DNA from: Halobacteriales archaeon QS_9_68_17
GTDB taxonomy: Archaea > Halobacteriota > Halobacteria > Halobacteriales > Natronoarchaeaceae
NCBI GenBank assembly: GCA_003023565.1
Contig: PXSA01000007.1
Coordinates: 24,391-88,390 of the forward strand
Reading direction: 5' to 3'
Length of the DNA stretch: 64,000 bases
Part shown: positions 42,841 to 52,515 of the stretch, piece by piece
Numbering within the stretch: the first letter of the stretch is position 1
Layout of the letters: each line of letters opens with the position of its first letter
The notes under the pieces: generated by a model
Seen by the model: only the letters and a program-made list of their open reading frames with translations
What the model was told of the DNA's origin: nothing
The model's database searches: none
Made by a program: the position numbers and the translations under genes

Positions 42841-44526
42841 TCAATGTTCCCAATCGTTGCCATTCTGTGGTTTCCACGCCACTGCCGCGCCACAGAGTGC
42901 CCAGTATACAGCTGTGGCAGTCGTACTGTGATGAATTGTTGTCCAGAACGAGTACGCCTGAAAACCGATTATCCCACAGGCTAGTGCTATCCATAGGCCT
43001 TGTCGATCCTTCCCGTAGATCCCGTTCCGGAGCAGATGAAAGATAACAGTCACGATGGCGGTCAGATACAGGAGCGCTCCGACAATTCCGGTCGCGGCGA
43101 GGTGTGAGAGTACGGTATTGTGAACAGCCATTGTATCCGGTAGCTGATACTGCGTGGAGCGTAGTGGAAAATTCCAGCCGCCGAGTCCGAACAGAGGGTT
43201 CTCGATCGCGATGTCGATGCTTGCTTCGTACTGTTCGAGTCGAACGTCAAGATTGGATGCATCAACGGCGACATCCCCGGAGCCACTGGACTGACCAATC
43301 GAGTCGCTCAGGTCCGTGTTTCTCCCACCGTCCGTCTCGTCTGATCCGTTCTTCGATTCGGTTCGGGCCTCTTTACCCGCCGATCCGTTACCCGGTTCAC
43401 CTTCTGTCGCAGCCGTATCGTCCGTCCATATTATCCCCTGAACCGTCTCGACAAGTCCCGCAATGAGGGATATTCCGATTGCGCGGACAGCGTTACCGAG
43501 ATACAGTCCAACGAGCATCCCTGACGATAGAATTGTGAGACCTAGCTGTCGATAGTGCCGGCGGTCAGTCCTGTTGAACAGTGCGATCCCGAAAAGGAAC
43601 AACAGGGCGCTGACAAAAAACGCACCGAGTCCGGACTCAGTGTCACTGACGCGGAGGAGAAGGGTGATCGCTGCAACGGTGACGGTTGCCATAGCGAATC
43701 TGGCGTCGGAGTTCGCCGCATACCAGAGAATCGGCGTCAATAAAAGTAAGACGGCGGTGAAGACCCGCCCAGTTCCGACGAAGCCTCCTGCGTGCAGACC
43801 GGTCGCGATCGTGTAGGATCCGATGGTAAAGGTCGAGATCAACTGTTCGCTCGTTTCGCCAAGACGACTGAAGCCGATTATCCCCCCGCTCACAGTCTGG
43901 ACTATTCCGACGATCAGGTGACCGGTCACTGCGATTATCAGCGGATACAGTGCCTGCCGGACATCCGTCCAGTGCACTACCGTTCCCGCAGCGATAAAGA
44001 CGAGTAGATATCGCAACTGTGCTGCCGAGAACATCAGTCCGGCGGTTATCGATGACCCGCTACCGAAAAGCGCTGCGAGAACGCTCCACAGGACGAATGC
44101 ACCGAGTGAAGCGAGTACCACTCTGAACGCCACACTGAATGTCGGGCGCCGTTGCTGATACCAGAGTATCCCCAATAGGAACACTCCGAGGCTACCGAAG
44201 TCTAACAGGTACACGCTGATCTCTGCGATCCCGGGGCCACGAACGAGAGGTACGTCGGCGTTGAACGTGAGCAGCACGAAAAACGCGCTCAGTAAGCCTT
44301 CGATCAGAACGCCGTATCGGAAGATGACTACCGTATAGACGACTCCCACGACACCGATAGCCGTAATCAGTGACATCCCCGTTGTAACGTGACTGATCGG
44401 GGTAAATCCCGTCAGGAGAGCAGTGAGGCATACGGCGGTTCCTATCGTTGCGACCGTTGAAACCGAATCGGGTGGGTTTCGGAGAGTTAGTACCTGATCC
44501 CATAATCGGTATTTAAAGTATGACAT
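42841..44526 (-). CDS. O-antigen ligase / polymerase family membrane protein
   Basis: This 561-residue protein has about 12 membrane spans and the Wzy_C-type large external loop before the last spans. That loop is enlarged by a hydrophilic run (about 375-430) rich in Gly/Ser/Glu/Asn/Thr, followed by RLEQYEASIDIAIENPLFGL and GGWNFPLRSTQYQLPDTMAV, the usual conserved part with HNTVLSHLAATGIVG. It would polymerise glycan repeats or attach them to an acceptor on the cell surface. The sulfatase-like gene lies eight bases downstream, so they form one transcript. Confidence 0.87.
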   Translation of the reverse strand: MSYFKYRLWDQVLTLRNPPDSVSTVATIGTAVCLTALLTGFTPISHVTTGMSLITAIGVVGVVYTVVIFRYGVLIEGLLSAFFVLLTFNADVPLVRGPGIAEISVYLLDFGSLGVFLLGILWYQQRRPTFSVAFRVVLASLGAFVLWSVLAALFGSGSSITAGLMFSAAQLRYLLVFIAAGTVVHWTDVRQALYPLIIAVTGHLIVGIVQTVSGGIIGFSRLGETSEQLISTFTIGSYTIATGLHAGGFVGTGRVFTAVLLLLTPILWYAANSDARFAMATVTVAAITLLLRVSDTESGLGAFFVSALLFLFGIALFNRTDRRHYRQLGLTILSSGMLVGLYLGNAVRAIGISLIAGLVETVQGIIWTDDTAATEGEPGNGSAGKEARTESKNGSDETDGGRNTDLSDSIGQSSGSGDVAVDASNLDVRLEQYEASIDIAIENPLFGLGGWNFPLRSTQYQLPDTMAVHNTVLSHLAATGIVGALLYLTAIVTVIFHLLRNGIYGKDRQGLWIALACGIIGFQAYSFWTTIHHSTTATAVYWALCGAAVAWKPQNGNDWEH

Positions 44527-44615
44527 ATTGGGTGCTGATGGTTGTAATTACGGGGGTGGCGCAGGGTCTTTGGGGAAGTCGAGCGTCGTCACACACATGA
44601 CAAATATACGACCTA

Positions 44616-46052
44616 TTAATCTTCCTTTGATTCGTTGGGTCGAGACGCCGCATCCATCGGGCCGCTATGGGTTGTCTCCAGCAGTATTATCCACACCTGC
44701 CGTATCACGATCTTCAGATCGAACCAGAGCGATTGACGGCGGATGTACTCGATGTCCCACTTAAGCTTCGCCTCCGGATCCGTACTCTTTGCACCATTAA
44801 TCTGCGCGAGTCCCGTCAATCCAGGCTTCACGAACCAGCGCTTTCGCCACATCTGCGACGACTCCTCTAACAGCGCTTCCTCGTTAGTCCACACAGCCCG
44901 CGGACCGACGACGCTCATACGGCCGGTCAGGATCGTCCAGAGTTGCGGGATCTCGTCGAGATGCGTCCGCCGCAGCGCGCGACCGACCCTCGTCACGCGG
45001 TCGTTCTCCTCGTCCTCGACCGGCTCCGCAGTTTCGCCTTCGGGCACCATCGTCCGAAACTTGTACACTGGAAACGTCTCCCCCAGCACCGCAGTACGGT
45101 CTTGCTTGTACAGCACCGGCCCGAGACTATCCAGTTTGATGGCGACGGCAATAACGAGCATCGCCGGCGTCCACAGCAACAACCCGACGACGGCGAAGCA
45201 GACGTCGAACGTCCGCTTGAACGCATAGTCCTGCCAGTCCCAGGGCTTTACTTCCACGTCCACGAGCGGTCCGACGCTCCCGTCGGGCGTTAGCACGGAG
45301 TCCGCGTACTCCCGATGCACTTTCGCGGCGACGCCGTGCTCGTAGCAGGCGTCGAGCGCGCCGAAGAACTCACCGCGGTCGGCTTCGCCGAACGCGAGCA
45401 CGACGGTGTCGACGTCGTACTCGACGAGTACGTCCTCGACACGCGACAGTCCACCAAGATGATCGACGTCCTCCAGTCCGGCCACCCCGCCGTCAGCGAC
45501 CACCTGTTGGGGATTCGGGACCGGCAACGCAGCCGTCGGACAGAGGAACCCAAGCAACTGTCCTTCGACCGCCTCCCGCACGTTCCCCATCTGCGCGAGG
45601 TCGTCGCCGACGATGATCGTCCGCTCCATCGTCCCGCTTACGGGCCGACGGATCGCGACGAACCAGGCCGGCAACGCGACGACCAGCATCCCGGTCAGCA
45701 TCACCAGCGTCGCACGCGGGAGGCGATGCGACCACTGGAAATACCCGAGCGTCGCGAGCGCCAGCCCGCTCACCATCACGCGTTTCTGTGTCAGGAACAC
45801 CACGTCGAGGATGCGCCGCGGTCGCGGCTTGTACAGCGGGACGAGCGCAGCGGTGGTGAAGACGACGGCCATCGAGAGCGCCCGGCGTAGATCCGGCCCG
45901 TCCAGCACCGTCACGTCGAGGCGGTTGAACACGGGCACGTACGTCGTGAAGAGGTACTGCGGGACGGCGTGGTTCGCGGCGAGGACGGCGAGCGCGGTCA
46001 GCGCCGCGACGCCGACGACCGCGAGCGCCCGGTACCGCCATCCCGTCGTCAT
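44616..46052 (-). CDS. undecaprenyl/polyprenyl-phosphate sugar-phosphate transferase
   Basis: This 478-residue membrane enzyme attaches the first sugar phosphate to the polyprenyl phosphate carrier. The N-terminal half has about five spans and a CoA-binding-like domain. The C-terminal bacterial sugar transferase domain starts at KRTFDVCFAVVGLLLW, then LGPVLYKQDRTAVLGETFPV, YKFRTM, LRRTHLDEIPQLWTILTGRM, SVVGPRAV and WFVKPGLTGLAQINGA, all family hallmarks. The start at 46050-46052 has CTTATG at 26-31 bases upstream. Codon use returns to the high-GC background, unlike the genes at 34.3-44.5 kb. Confidence 0.92.
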   Translation of the reverse strand: MTTGWRYRALAVVGVAALTALAVLAANHAVPQYLFTTYVPVFNRLDVTVLDGPDLRRALSMAVVFTTAALVPLYKPRPRRILDVVFLTQKRVMVSGLALATLGYFQWSHRLPRATLVMLTGMLVVALPAWFVAIRRPVSGTMERTIIVGDDLAQMGNVREAVEGQLLGFLCPTAALPVPNPQQVVADGGVAGLEDVDHLGGLSRVEDVLVEYDVDTVVLAFGEADRGEFFGALDACYEHGVAAKVHREYADSVLTPDGSVGPLVDVEVKPWDWQDYAFKRTFDVCFAVVGLLLWTPAMLVIAVAIKLDSLGPVLYKQDRTAVLGETFPVYKFRTMVPEGETAEPVEDEENDRVTRVGRALRRTHLDEIPQLWTILTGRMSVVGPRAVWTNEEALLEESSQMWRKRWFVKPGLTGLAQINGAKSTDPEAKLKWDIEYIRRQSLWFDLKIVIRQVWIILLETTHSGPMDAASRPNESKED

Positions 46053-46077
46053 TACCCAGTTTGGGATCGCGGGAGGA

Positions 46078-46083
46078 CATAAG
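46078..46083 (-). promoter_or_regulatory. TATA-like element for the sugar-phosphate transferase gene
   Basis: CTTATG on the minus strand lies 31-26 bases before the ATG at 46052. Confidence 0.45.
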
Positions 46084-46333
46084 GACTGCGTTATCGTATA
46101 ACAGAGAAAGAACACTTTCCTGACTCCTACGAGGGATAACACGGTCAGGTCAATACCTCGCCTTCACGGCACCGGAAGGCGTTCGGTTCCGCCGTAACTG
46201 GCCGACCAACCGGCGGGCGAGTACGAAAGGGGCCAGGGGCTTTCGAAGTCGTCCGCTCCGCGATGGGCCGTGTTCACCGCCAAGCCCTGCCAATGACGAT
46301 GCTTACAAGCGACTCCCTGCCCAACCGCTGCGC

Positions 46334-46951
46334 ATGAACGCCGGCGACTTCCTCGATAGGATCCGCGACGACAACGAGACCGCGCTCTCCCGTCTCGGCT
46401 CCTCGAAGGCGCTGTACGCGCTTACCGACGGAGAGATGGAGGGCGACGCCGTCCTGACGACGGCCGCCGACGGCGCTTACGCCGCCGCCGAGACGCTCGA
46501 GGAATGGGCCGACGAGTCTGCCGCGGAGGCGTTCGGCGGGGCCGCCGCCGCGGAGCGCGACCACTACGAGACGCTCGCCGGGAAGCTCGACGGCCACGAC
46601 CCGAGCGGCACGCCGGCGATACAGGTGTACCTCCGCGGCCTCGACGACGACGTGGAGCGCGTCGCGGGCGGACTGGTCGGCGCGGCGCTCGCGGAGAAGA
46701 AGCGCGCGACGCAGATGTCCGGGTTCTTCACCGGCGAGGCCGACCCGCAGACGGGGTCGCTGTTCCGCGGCTACGGGTCCGGTCTCGAAGACCGCTGGAG
46801 CGAGGGCCTCGACGCGCTCGACGACCTGTGCGAGTCCGACGAGGACTGGGACCGGGCCGTGGAAGCGGCGAGCGAGACGGTTCAGGCGGCGTACGACGAC
46901 TACGTCGAGAAGTTAGAGGCGATGGGCGTCAACCCGAAGCCCGTCTGTTAG
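46334..46951 (+). CDS. ferritin/rubrerythrin-like helical protein, haloarchaeal family
   Basis: This 205-residue, almost wholly helical protein begins MNAGDFLDRIRDDNETALSR. It has ferritin-like helices with ALYALTDGEME, AAADGAYAAAETLEEWADES and AAAERDHYETLAGKLDGHDP, and ends VEKLEAMGVNPKPVC. The spacing of Glu and His residues (ERDHYE) resembles a rubrerythrin-type diiron fold, although a full set of ligands cannot be confirmed by eye. Orthologues occur across haloarchaea. It stands alone, divergent from the glycan initiating enzyme. Confidence 0.75.
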   Translation: MNAGDFLDRIRDDNETALSRLGSSKALYALTDGEMEGDAVLTTAADGAYAAAETLEEWADESAAEAFGGAAAAERDHYETLAGKLDGHDPSGTPAIQVYLRGLDDDVERVAGGLVGAALAEKKRATQMSGFFTGEADPQTGSLFRGYGSGLEDRWSEGLDALDDLCESDEDWDRAVEAASETVQAAYDDYVEKLEAMGVNPKPVC

Positions 46952-46977
46952 GCGGGGTCGACCGCGCCGCCGGCGTC

Positions 46978-47175
46978 AGACCCCCTCGACCGCCTCGCGA
47001 AAGGCGTGGACGTGGTCGATCGCCTCGTCGATGTTCCCCGGACGGTGTCGTTCTCGTCGGGCGCGGCGTCGTCGATGCGTTCGCTCGCCCCGTCGGCGTC
47101 GGCCGCGTCGCTGGTTCGTGGAGCAGTTCGCTCGCGGTTCGGAGTTCCTCTCCGATAGTGGTCGCTACGCGGAAG
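46978..47175 (-). pseudogene. possible decayed small gene
   Basis: Minus-strand sequence includes protein-like segments in different frames: VATTIGEELRTASELLHE (near 47175-47120), ASERIDDAAPDENDTV (near 47090-47045) and NIDEAIDHVHAFREAVEGV ending at a TGA near 46978. They suggest a short acidic helical protein broken by frameshifts. The evidence is composition only and no family is recognised. Confidence 0.3.
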
Positions 47176-47217
47176 GCCGGCTCAGTAGCTTTCGGAACGG
47201 TACTTCTTTCGCGCGCT

Positions 47218-47616
47218 TCAGGCGGTGACGCGCCGCCGACGGACTCGTTCGCCCACGAGGCCGTACGCGCCGTCGGCGACGAGGATGGCAGCGCCAAGCG
47301 CGGTCGTGACGAGGCCGAGTCCCGGATTCGTGTTCCCCGAGATAGTCAGGAGCGTTCGGGCGACGACGGCGGCGGTCAGGAGGCCGACGCCGACGAGGAG
47401 CGCGCGCGTTCGGACGCGCCATCCCCACGCCAGTACCGCGGCGGTGGCGGCGAAGCCGAGGGCGACGGTGACGTAGCCGAGATGGCCGTGGGTCAGACCG
47501 GTCGCGGAGACGCGACCGAGGCCGGTCGTCACCCAGGGGAGGACTGCGCTCAGGACGACGGTCAGAGCGCCCGTCATCCCGGTCTTTTCCGAGCGGGTGA
47601 ACCGTAGATCGATCAT
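47218..47616 (-). CDS. small four-span membrane protein, unknown function
   Basis: This 132-residue protein begins MIDLRFTRSEKTGMTGALTV and has four hydrophobic segments (about 13-30, 43-62, 68-88 and 100-120) joined by short loops, ending in a basic tail. The ATG at 47614-47616 is supported by a TATA box at leaderless spacing. It is divergent from uvrB. No conserved functional motif is seen. Confidence 0.75.
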   Translation of the reverse strand: MIDLRFTRSEKTGMTGALTVVLSAVLPWVTTGLGRVSATGLTHGHLGYVTVALGFAATAAVLAWGWRVRTRALLVGVGLLTAAVVARTLLTISGNTNPGLGLVTTALGAAILVADGAYGLVGERVRRRRVTA

Positions 47617-47643
47617 GGGACCTATAGTAACTCCGTGATCGGG

Positions 47644-47649
47644 TATAAG
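47644..47649 (-). promoter_or_regulatory. TATA box for the four-span membrane protein
   Basis: CTTATA on the minus strand (plus TATAAG) is 33-28 bases ahead of the ATG at 47616. Confidence 0.55.
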
Positions 47650-47869
47650 TGTTGTCGTGTTGAAATATATGTTCACTGTTCCCATGGCAACGTTATGCAC
47701 AGTACCTGCGTGTGCTCCCGTCCACGCAGGTCATTTAGTTGCGGGTAGTGTACCCTCCGCCGGACGTCGACCCACCGAGCGACGAGGCGGTCGCTCGGAC
47801 GCCGTCCGTCTGCCCGCCTCTCGCCCGGACCGAGCGCGTAAAGTGACTTCGACCCCTATCGCGATTACT

Positions 47870-49933
47870 GTGAGCGACGCCAATTCCGGTCCGCTCTCCC
47901 CGGACCGTCCCGACCAGGAACGACCGTTTCGCGTCGACGCGCCGTTCGACCCGGCCGGCGACCAGCCGGAGGCCATCGAGCAGTTGGCCGAGGGCTACCG
48001 GCAGGGCATGGACCAGCAGACACTGCTCGGCGTGACTGGCTCGGGCAAGACCAACACCGTCTCGTGGGTGATAGAGGAGATACAGCAGCCGACGCTCGTC
48101 ATCGCCCACAACAAGACGCTCGCGGCGCAGCTGTACGAGGAGTTCCGCAGCCTCTTCCCGGACAACGCCGTCGAGTACTTCGTCTCCTACTACGACTACT
48201 ACCAGCCCGAGGCGTACGTCGAGCAGACGGACACGTTCATCGACAAGGACGCCTCGATCAACGACGAGATAGACCGCCTGCGCCACTCCGCGACGCGGTC
48301 GCTGCTGACCCGTGACGACGTCATCGTCGTCGCCTCCGTCTCCGCTATCTACGGCCTCGGCGACCCGTCGAACTACGTCGACATGTCGATGCGGCTCGAA
48401 GTGGGCCAGACGATCGACCGCGACGAGCTGCTCGGCCGACTGGTCGACCTGAACTACGAGCGAAACGACGTCGACTTCACGCAGGGGACGTTCCGGGTGC
48501 GCGGCGACACGGTCGAGATATACCCGATGTACGGCCGTTACGCCGTCCGCGTCGAGTTCTGGGGCGACGAGATCGACCGCATGGTGAAGATCGACCCGCT
48601 GGAGGGCGAGGTCAAGAGCCAGGAGCCGGCCGTGCTCGTCCACCCGGCGGAGCACTACTCCATCCCCGAACAGACGCTGCAGGACGCGATGGACCGGATC
48701 CGCGAGGACATGCGCGGCCGGGTGTCGTACTTCGAGCGCAAGGGCGACATGATCGCCGCCCAGCGGATCGAGGAGCGCACCACGTTCGACCTGGAGATGA
48801 TGCAGGAGACGGGCTACTGCTCCGGTATCGAGAACTACTCCGTCTACCTCGGCGACCGCGAAACGGGCGACCCGCCGTACACACTGCTCGACTACTTCCC
48901 CGACGACTTCCTCATGGTCGTCGACGAGTCCCACCAGACGCTCCCGCAGATCAAGGGGCAGTACGAGGGCGACAAGTCCCGGAAGGACTCGCTGGTCGAG
49001 AACGGCTTCCGGCTCCCGACGGCGTACGACAACCGGCCGCTCACCTTCGAGGAGTTCCAGGACCGGGTCGACCGCACGCTGTACGTCTCCGCGACGCCGG
49101 GCGGCTACGAGCGCGAGGAGTCCGAGCGGGTCGTCGAGCAGATCGTCCGCCCGACGCACCTCGTCGACCCGAAGGTCGAGGTCGCGGACGCGACGGGGCA
49201 GGTCGACGACCTCATGGACCGCATCGACGACCGGGTCGAGCGCGACGAGCGCGTCCTCGTCACGACGCTGACCAAGCGCATGGCCGAGGACCTCACGGAG
49301 TACTTCGAGGAGGCGGGCGTCGACGTGGCGTACATGCACGACGAGACGGACACGCTGGAGCGCCACGAACTCATCCGGTCGCTCCGTCTCGGCGAGATCG
49401 ACGTGCTCGTCGGCATCAACCTGCTCCGCGAGGGGCTCGACATCCCGGAAGTCTCGCTCGTCGCCATCCTCGACGCCGACCAGGAGGGGTTCCTGCGGTC
49501 GGAGACGACGCTGGTCCAGACGATGGGTCGGGCGGCCCGGAACGTCAACGGCGAGGTGGTGCTGTACGCCGACGACTCCTCCGCGGCGATGGAGTCCGCC
49601 ACCGAGGAGACCCAGCGCCGCCGGCGGATCCAGCAGGAGTACAACGAGGAGCACGGGTTCGAGCCGACGACCATCGAGAAGGAGGTCGGCGAGACGAACC
49701 TCCCGGGCTCGCAGACCGACACCAGCGACGTCGCCGGCGAGGGGCCGAGCGACGCCGACGAGGCCGCCCGCCGGATCGAGCAGTTAGAAAAGCGCATGGG
49801 CGAGGCCGCCGACAACCTGGAGTTCGAACTCGCCGCCGACATCCGGGACCGCATCCGGGAACTCCGTCAGGAGTTCGACCTCGACGGCGGGGACGACGAC
49901 GGCGTCGCGCCGGAGATCGACCCCGAGTTCTGA
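47870..49933 (+). CDS. uvrB: excinuclease ABC subunit B
   Basis: This 687-residue nucleotide excision repair helicase-like protein clamps damaged DNA after UvrA. It has Walker A GVTGSGKT at 54-61, the beta-hairpin region [24 protein letters not shown]-like [11 protein letters not shown], motif VI region TMGRAARN, and a UVR domain near the C-terminus ([20 protein letters not shown]). The start is taken as GTG 47870 (SDANSGPLS), giving the normal length; upstream codons are not protein-like. uvrC lies 2.6 kb away on the other strand. Confidence 0.95.
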   Translation: MSDANSGPLSPDRPDQERPFRVDAPFDPAGDQPEAIEQLAEGYRQGMDQQTLLGVTGSGKTNTVSWVIEEIQQPTLVIAHNKTLAAQLYEEFRSLFPDNAVEYFVSYYDYYQPEAYVEQTDTFIDKDASINDEIDRLRHSATRSLLTRDDVIVVASVSAIYGLGDPSNYVDMSMRLEVGQTIDRDELLGRLVDLNYERNDVDFTQGTFRVRGDTVEIYPMYGRYAVRVEFWGDEIDRMVKIDPLEGEVKSQEPAVLVHPAEHYSIPEQTLQDAMDRIREDMRGRVSYFERKGDMIAAQRIEERTTFDLEMMQETGYCSGIENYSVYLGDRETGDPPYTLLDYFPDDFLMVVDESHQTLPQIKGQYEGDKSRKDSLVENGFRLPTAYDNRPLTFEEFQDRVDRTLYVSATPGGYEREESERVVEQIVRPTHLVDPKVEVADATGQVDDLMDRIDDRVERDERVLVTTLTKRMAEDLTEYFEEAGVDVAYMHDETDTLERHELIRSLRLGEIDVLVGINLLREGLDIPEVSLVAILDADQEGFLRSETTLVQTMGRAARNVNGEVVLYADDSSAAMESATEETQRRRRIQQEYNEEHGFEPTTIEKEVGETNLPGSQTDTSDVAGEGPSDADEAARRIEQLEKRMGEAADNLEFELAADIRDRIRELRQEFDLDGGDDDGVAPEIDPEF

Positions 49934-49989
49934 GACCCCGGCGAGTCGGTCGAACGGTTCGGCGCTGCCGAGCACGAAGACGAGTACCG

Positions 49990-50638
49990 AGACGGTCGCC
50001 CCGGCGAGATCGGACCGTCCAACCAGCAGTAGCGCGTTGCCGCCCTGCGGGACGAGCGCCCCCTTCCAGGCCCAGGCCCGGAGGTTCCAGCGGTCGGCGA
50101 ACACCACCGTCTACCCGGTGGCGACGCTCGACATGAGGATGCCGATACCGCCTACGGTCAGTAGGCGGAACGCGAGCAGACACAACAGTAAGGCTCCGAT
50201 CCGGCCGAGGACGCAAACGATCTCGTGCCGAGCGGCGCGGTGTCGTGGCCGTGCGTTCGGTCGGCGTTCCCGAGGTAGCACAGGGTCATCAGGACCCCGC
50301 CGAACACGCCGCCGGCCGGGTGAGCGCCCCGAGGGTCAGCCCGAGGCCGATGAGGAACTCACCGACCGGGACTACGACGTCGGCGAACCCCGGCAGCAAC
50401 GGCGTCTCGGCCACCGCCGCGAACAGCCCGGCGGTCCGGTTTCCGTCGGCGTTCGCCGGGTAGCCGCCGGCGTCGAAGGGTTCGCCCGCCACGAAGCCGA
50501 ACTTCCCCCACCCGGCGTGGAGGAACCGGTCCTCCACGACCAGCCGGACCATACCGTCACGTACCCGGCGACCGGTCCCGCGTGTTCGAACCTCCGTTCC
50601 CGCCCGGGCCGGTCGACGGTAGCTTCGCTGGCTGCCAT
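49990..50638 (-). pseudogene. decayed DoxX-family membrane protein gene
   Basis: This stretch between uvrB and the antiporter gene holds DoxX-like pieces in several frames. They are MAASEATVDRP...FEHAGPVAGY (50638 to about 50555), then VRLVVEDRFLHAGWGKFGFV and VVVPVGEFLIGLGLTLGALT (50552 to about 50300), then GVFGGVLMTLCYLGNADRTH, then RIGALLLCLLAFRLLTVGGI and a stop at 50111, with a further AWAWKGALVPQGGNALLLVG downstream. At least three frame breaks occur. DoxX proteins are four-span subunits linked to quinone or redox chemistry; this copy cannot be functional. Confidence 0.75.
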
Positions 50639-50735
50639 AGCGGTCACCTCACGGGTGAGGACTCGTGGGGAGAGTCCTTACCGGGACGGCGGTTCCCACC
50701 GCGTGCGAACGTGTTCGCCCGGATCCTGATACCGG

Positions 50736-52379
50736 TCAGTCGTCTCCGGTCGTCCCGGTGTCGGCCCCCGTCCCGTCGAACGGCTTGGCGGGGACGTCCT
50801 TCCGGTTCGCGTCGAACTCGGAGAGCGCGTAGACGAGGCCGAACAGCGTGACCGCGCCGATCGGCAGGAAGACGGCCGGGCCGAGGCCGGTCACGCCGTA
50901 CACGAGGTACGCGAGCGTCGCGACCGAGATGACGGTGACGGCGTAGTACATCTGGGTGCGGACGTGGTCGATGTGGTCGGACCCCGCGAACGTCGACGAG
51001 AGGATCGTCGTGTCCGAGATGGGCGAGCAGTGGTCACCGAAGATCGACCCGCTAAACACCGCGCCGACCGCGACGGCGACCATCTCCGGGCTCTGGTTCC
51101 CGATCGACCACGCCAGCGGGACGGCGACCGGCGTCACCAGCGACATGGTCCCCCACGACGTGCCGATGGAAAAGGAGATCACCGCCGCGGTGAACATGAT
51201 GACGATCGGCAAGAGCGCCGGCGTGACGATCCCCTCCGCGATGCCGGTGACGTACTCGCCCGTCCCGAGCGCGTTCGCGACCGATCCGATCGACCACGCC
51301 AGCACGAGGATGCTGACCGCGTGGAGCATGATGCCGAACCCGTCGAGCACCGTCTCCATTCCGTCCTCCAGGTCGATGTGGCCGTCGGTCAGGCCGAGCG
51401 TGAGCGCGGCCGCCACCATGCCGAACGACCCCCAGACGAGCGCGCCGGTGAAGTCGGCGTTCTCCGCGACGGCGAGCGCGTCCCTGCCGGGCGCGTAGCC
51501 GGTCCAGGCCGCCCCGCCGACCACCACGACGATGAGGACGAGTACCGGGTAGACGAACGTCCGCAGGCGCGGTTCGTCCGTGACGGGGTCGCCGAGGTCC
51601 TCTTTCATGCTCTGGAGCGGGTTGGCGTCCTCGCGCGTCACGTTGCCAGTCTTGCGGGCGCGCGTCTCCGCGTCGAGCATCTCGCCGAAGTCGCGCTGCG
51701 TGACGACGACGATGCCGACCATCAGGAGCGCGAACAGGCAGTAGACGTTGTAGGGGACCGACCAGAGGAACGTCGCCGTGGCCGACGGCGTGTCGCCCTG
51801 GATGCCGAGGTTCTCGTAGGCGTTGGCGACGAGGCCGATCTGGAACGCGACCCACGACGAGATGCCGAACGTCGCGACCGGTGCGGCGGTCGAGTCGAGG
51901 ACGTACGCCAGCTTCTCGCGGGACATCCGCATGTTGTCGGCCATGTCCTTCATCGCCGACCCGACGATGGCCGTATTGGCGTAGTCGTCGAAGAACCACA
52001 CCATCCCGAACAGCCACGTGACGACCCCTACTCGCCGGTGGGAGTCGACCCGCGATCTGGCGTACTGCGCGACGGCGAGCGACCCGCCCAGCCGCCACAG
52101 CAGGGCGATCCCCGCGCCGAGCAGGAAGGTGAAGATGATGATCTTCGCCTGGAACGTGTTCTCGCCGACGGCGCTGACGACCCAGTCGAACGCCTCGACC
52201 ACGCCGGTGAACGGCACCGCGGCGTACTCCAGCAGTCCGTCGGCCGCGGCGGCGGCGACGATCGCTCCCCCCATCCAGACGCCGAGAAACAGCGACAGCA
52301 TCGCCCGTCTCGTTGCTATCGCGAGCACGATCGCTAACAGGGGCGGTACCAGCGATATCGCTCCGAAGTCGGATGCCAT
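50736..52379 (-). CDS. NhaC family Na+/H+ antiporter-type transporter
   Basis: This 547-residue protein has about 12 membrane spans. NhaC features include LSLFLGVWMGGAIVAA near the start, MVWFFDDYANTAIVGSAMKD, SREKLAYVLDSTAAPVATFG, FSIGTSWGTMSLVTPVAVPL and SGSIFGDHCSPISDTTILSS. Charged residues within spans (the DDYAN and GDHCSP segments) are those thought to handle ions. It may exchange sodium for protons or take up an organic acid. The acidic C-terminal tail is cytoplasmic. It lies alone between the DoxX relic and uvrC. Confidence 0.9.
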   Translation of the reverse strand: MASDFGAISLVPPLLAIVLAIATRRAMLSLFLGVWMGGAIVAAAAADGLLEYAAVPFTGVVEAFDWVVSAVGENTFQAKIIIFTFLLGAGIALLWRLGGSLAVAQYARSRVDSHRRVGVVTWLFGMVWFFDDYANTAIVGSAMKDMADNMRMSREKLAYVLDSTAAPVATFGISSWVAFQIGLVANAYENLGIQGDTPSATATFLWSVPYNVYCLFALLMVGIVVVTQRDFGEMLDAETRARKTGNVTREDANPLQSMKEDLGDPVTDEPRLRTFVYPVLVLIVVVVGGAAWTGYAPGRDALAVAENADFTGALVWGSFGMVAAALTLGLTDGHIDLEDGMETVLDGFGIMLHAVSILVLAWSIGSVANALGTGEYVTGIAEGIVTPALLPIVIMFTAAVISFSIGTSWGTMSLVTPVAVPLAWSIGNQSPEMVAVAVGAVFSGSIFGDHCSPISDTTILSSTFAGSDHIDHVRTQMYYAVTVISVATLAYLVYGVTGLGPAVFLPIGAVTLFGLVYALSEFDANRKDVPAKPFDGTGADTGTTGDD

Positions 52380-52515
52380 GTCTGTGAGATGCTATAGCAT
52401 GTACTATGGAACTTTCGGCAAACTCTGCGGTATTCACTCATTACCCCTCGGTAACGTCGGTCTATGTGCCGGATCGGGGGCCGCGGCGTCGTTCGTCCGC
52501 CGTCGGCGGCCGGGG

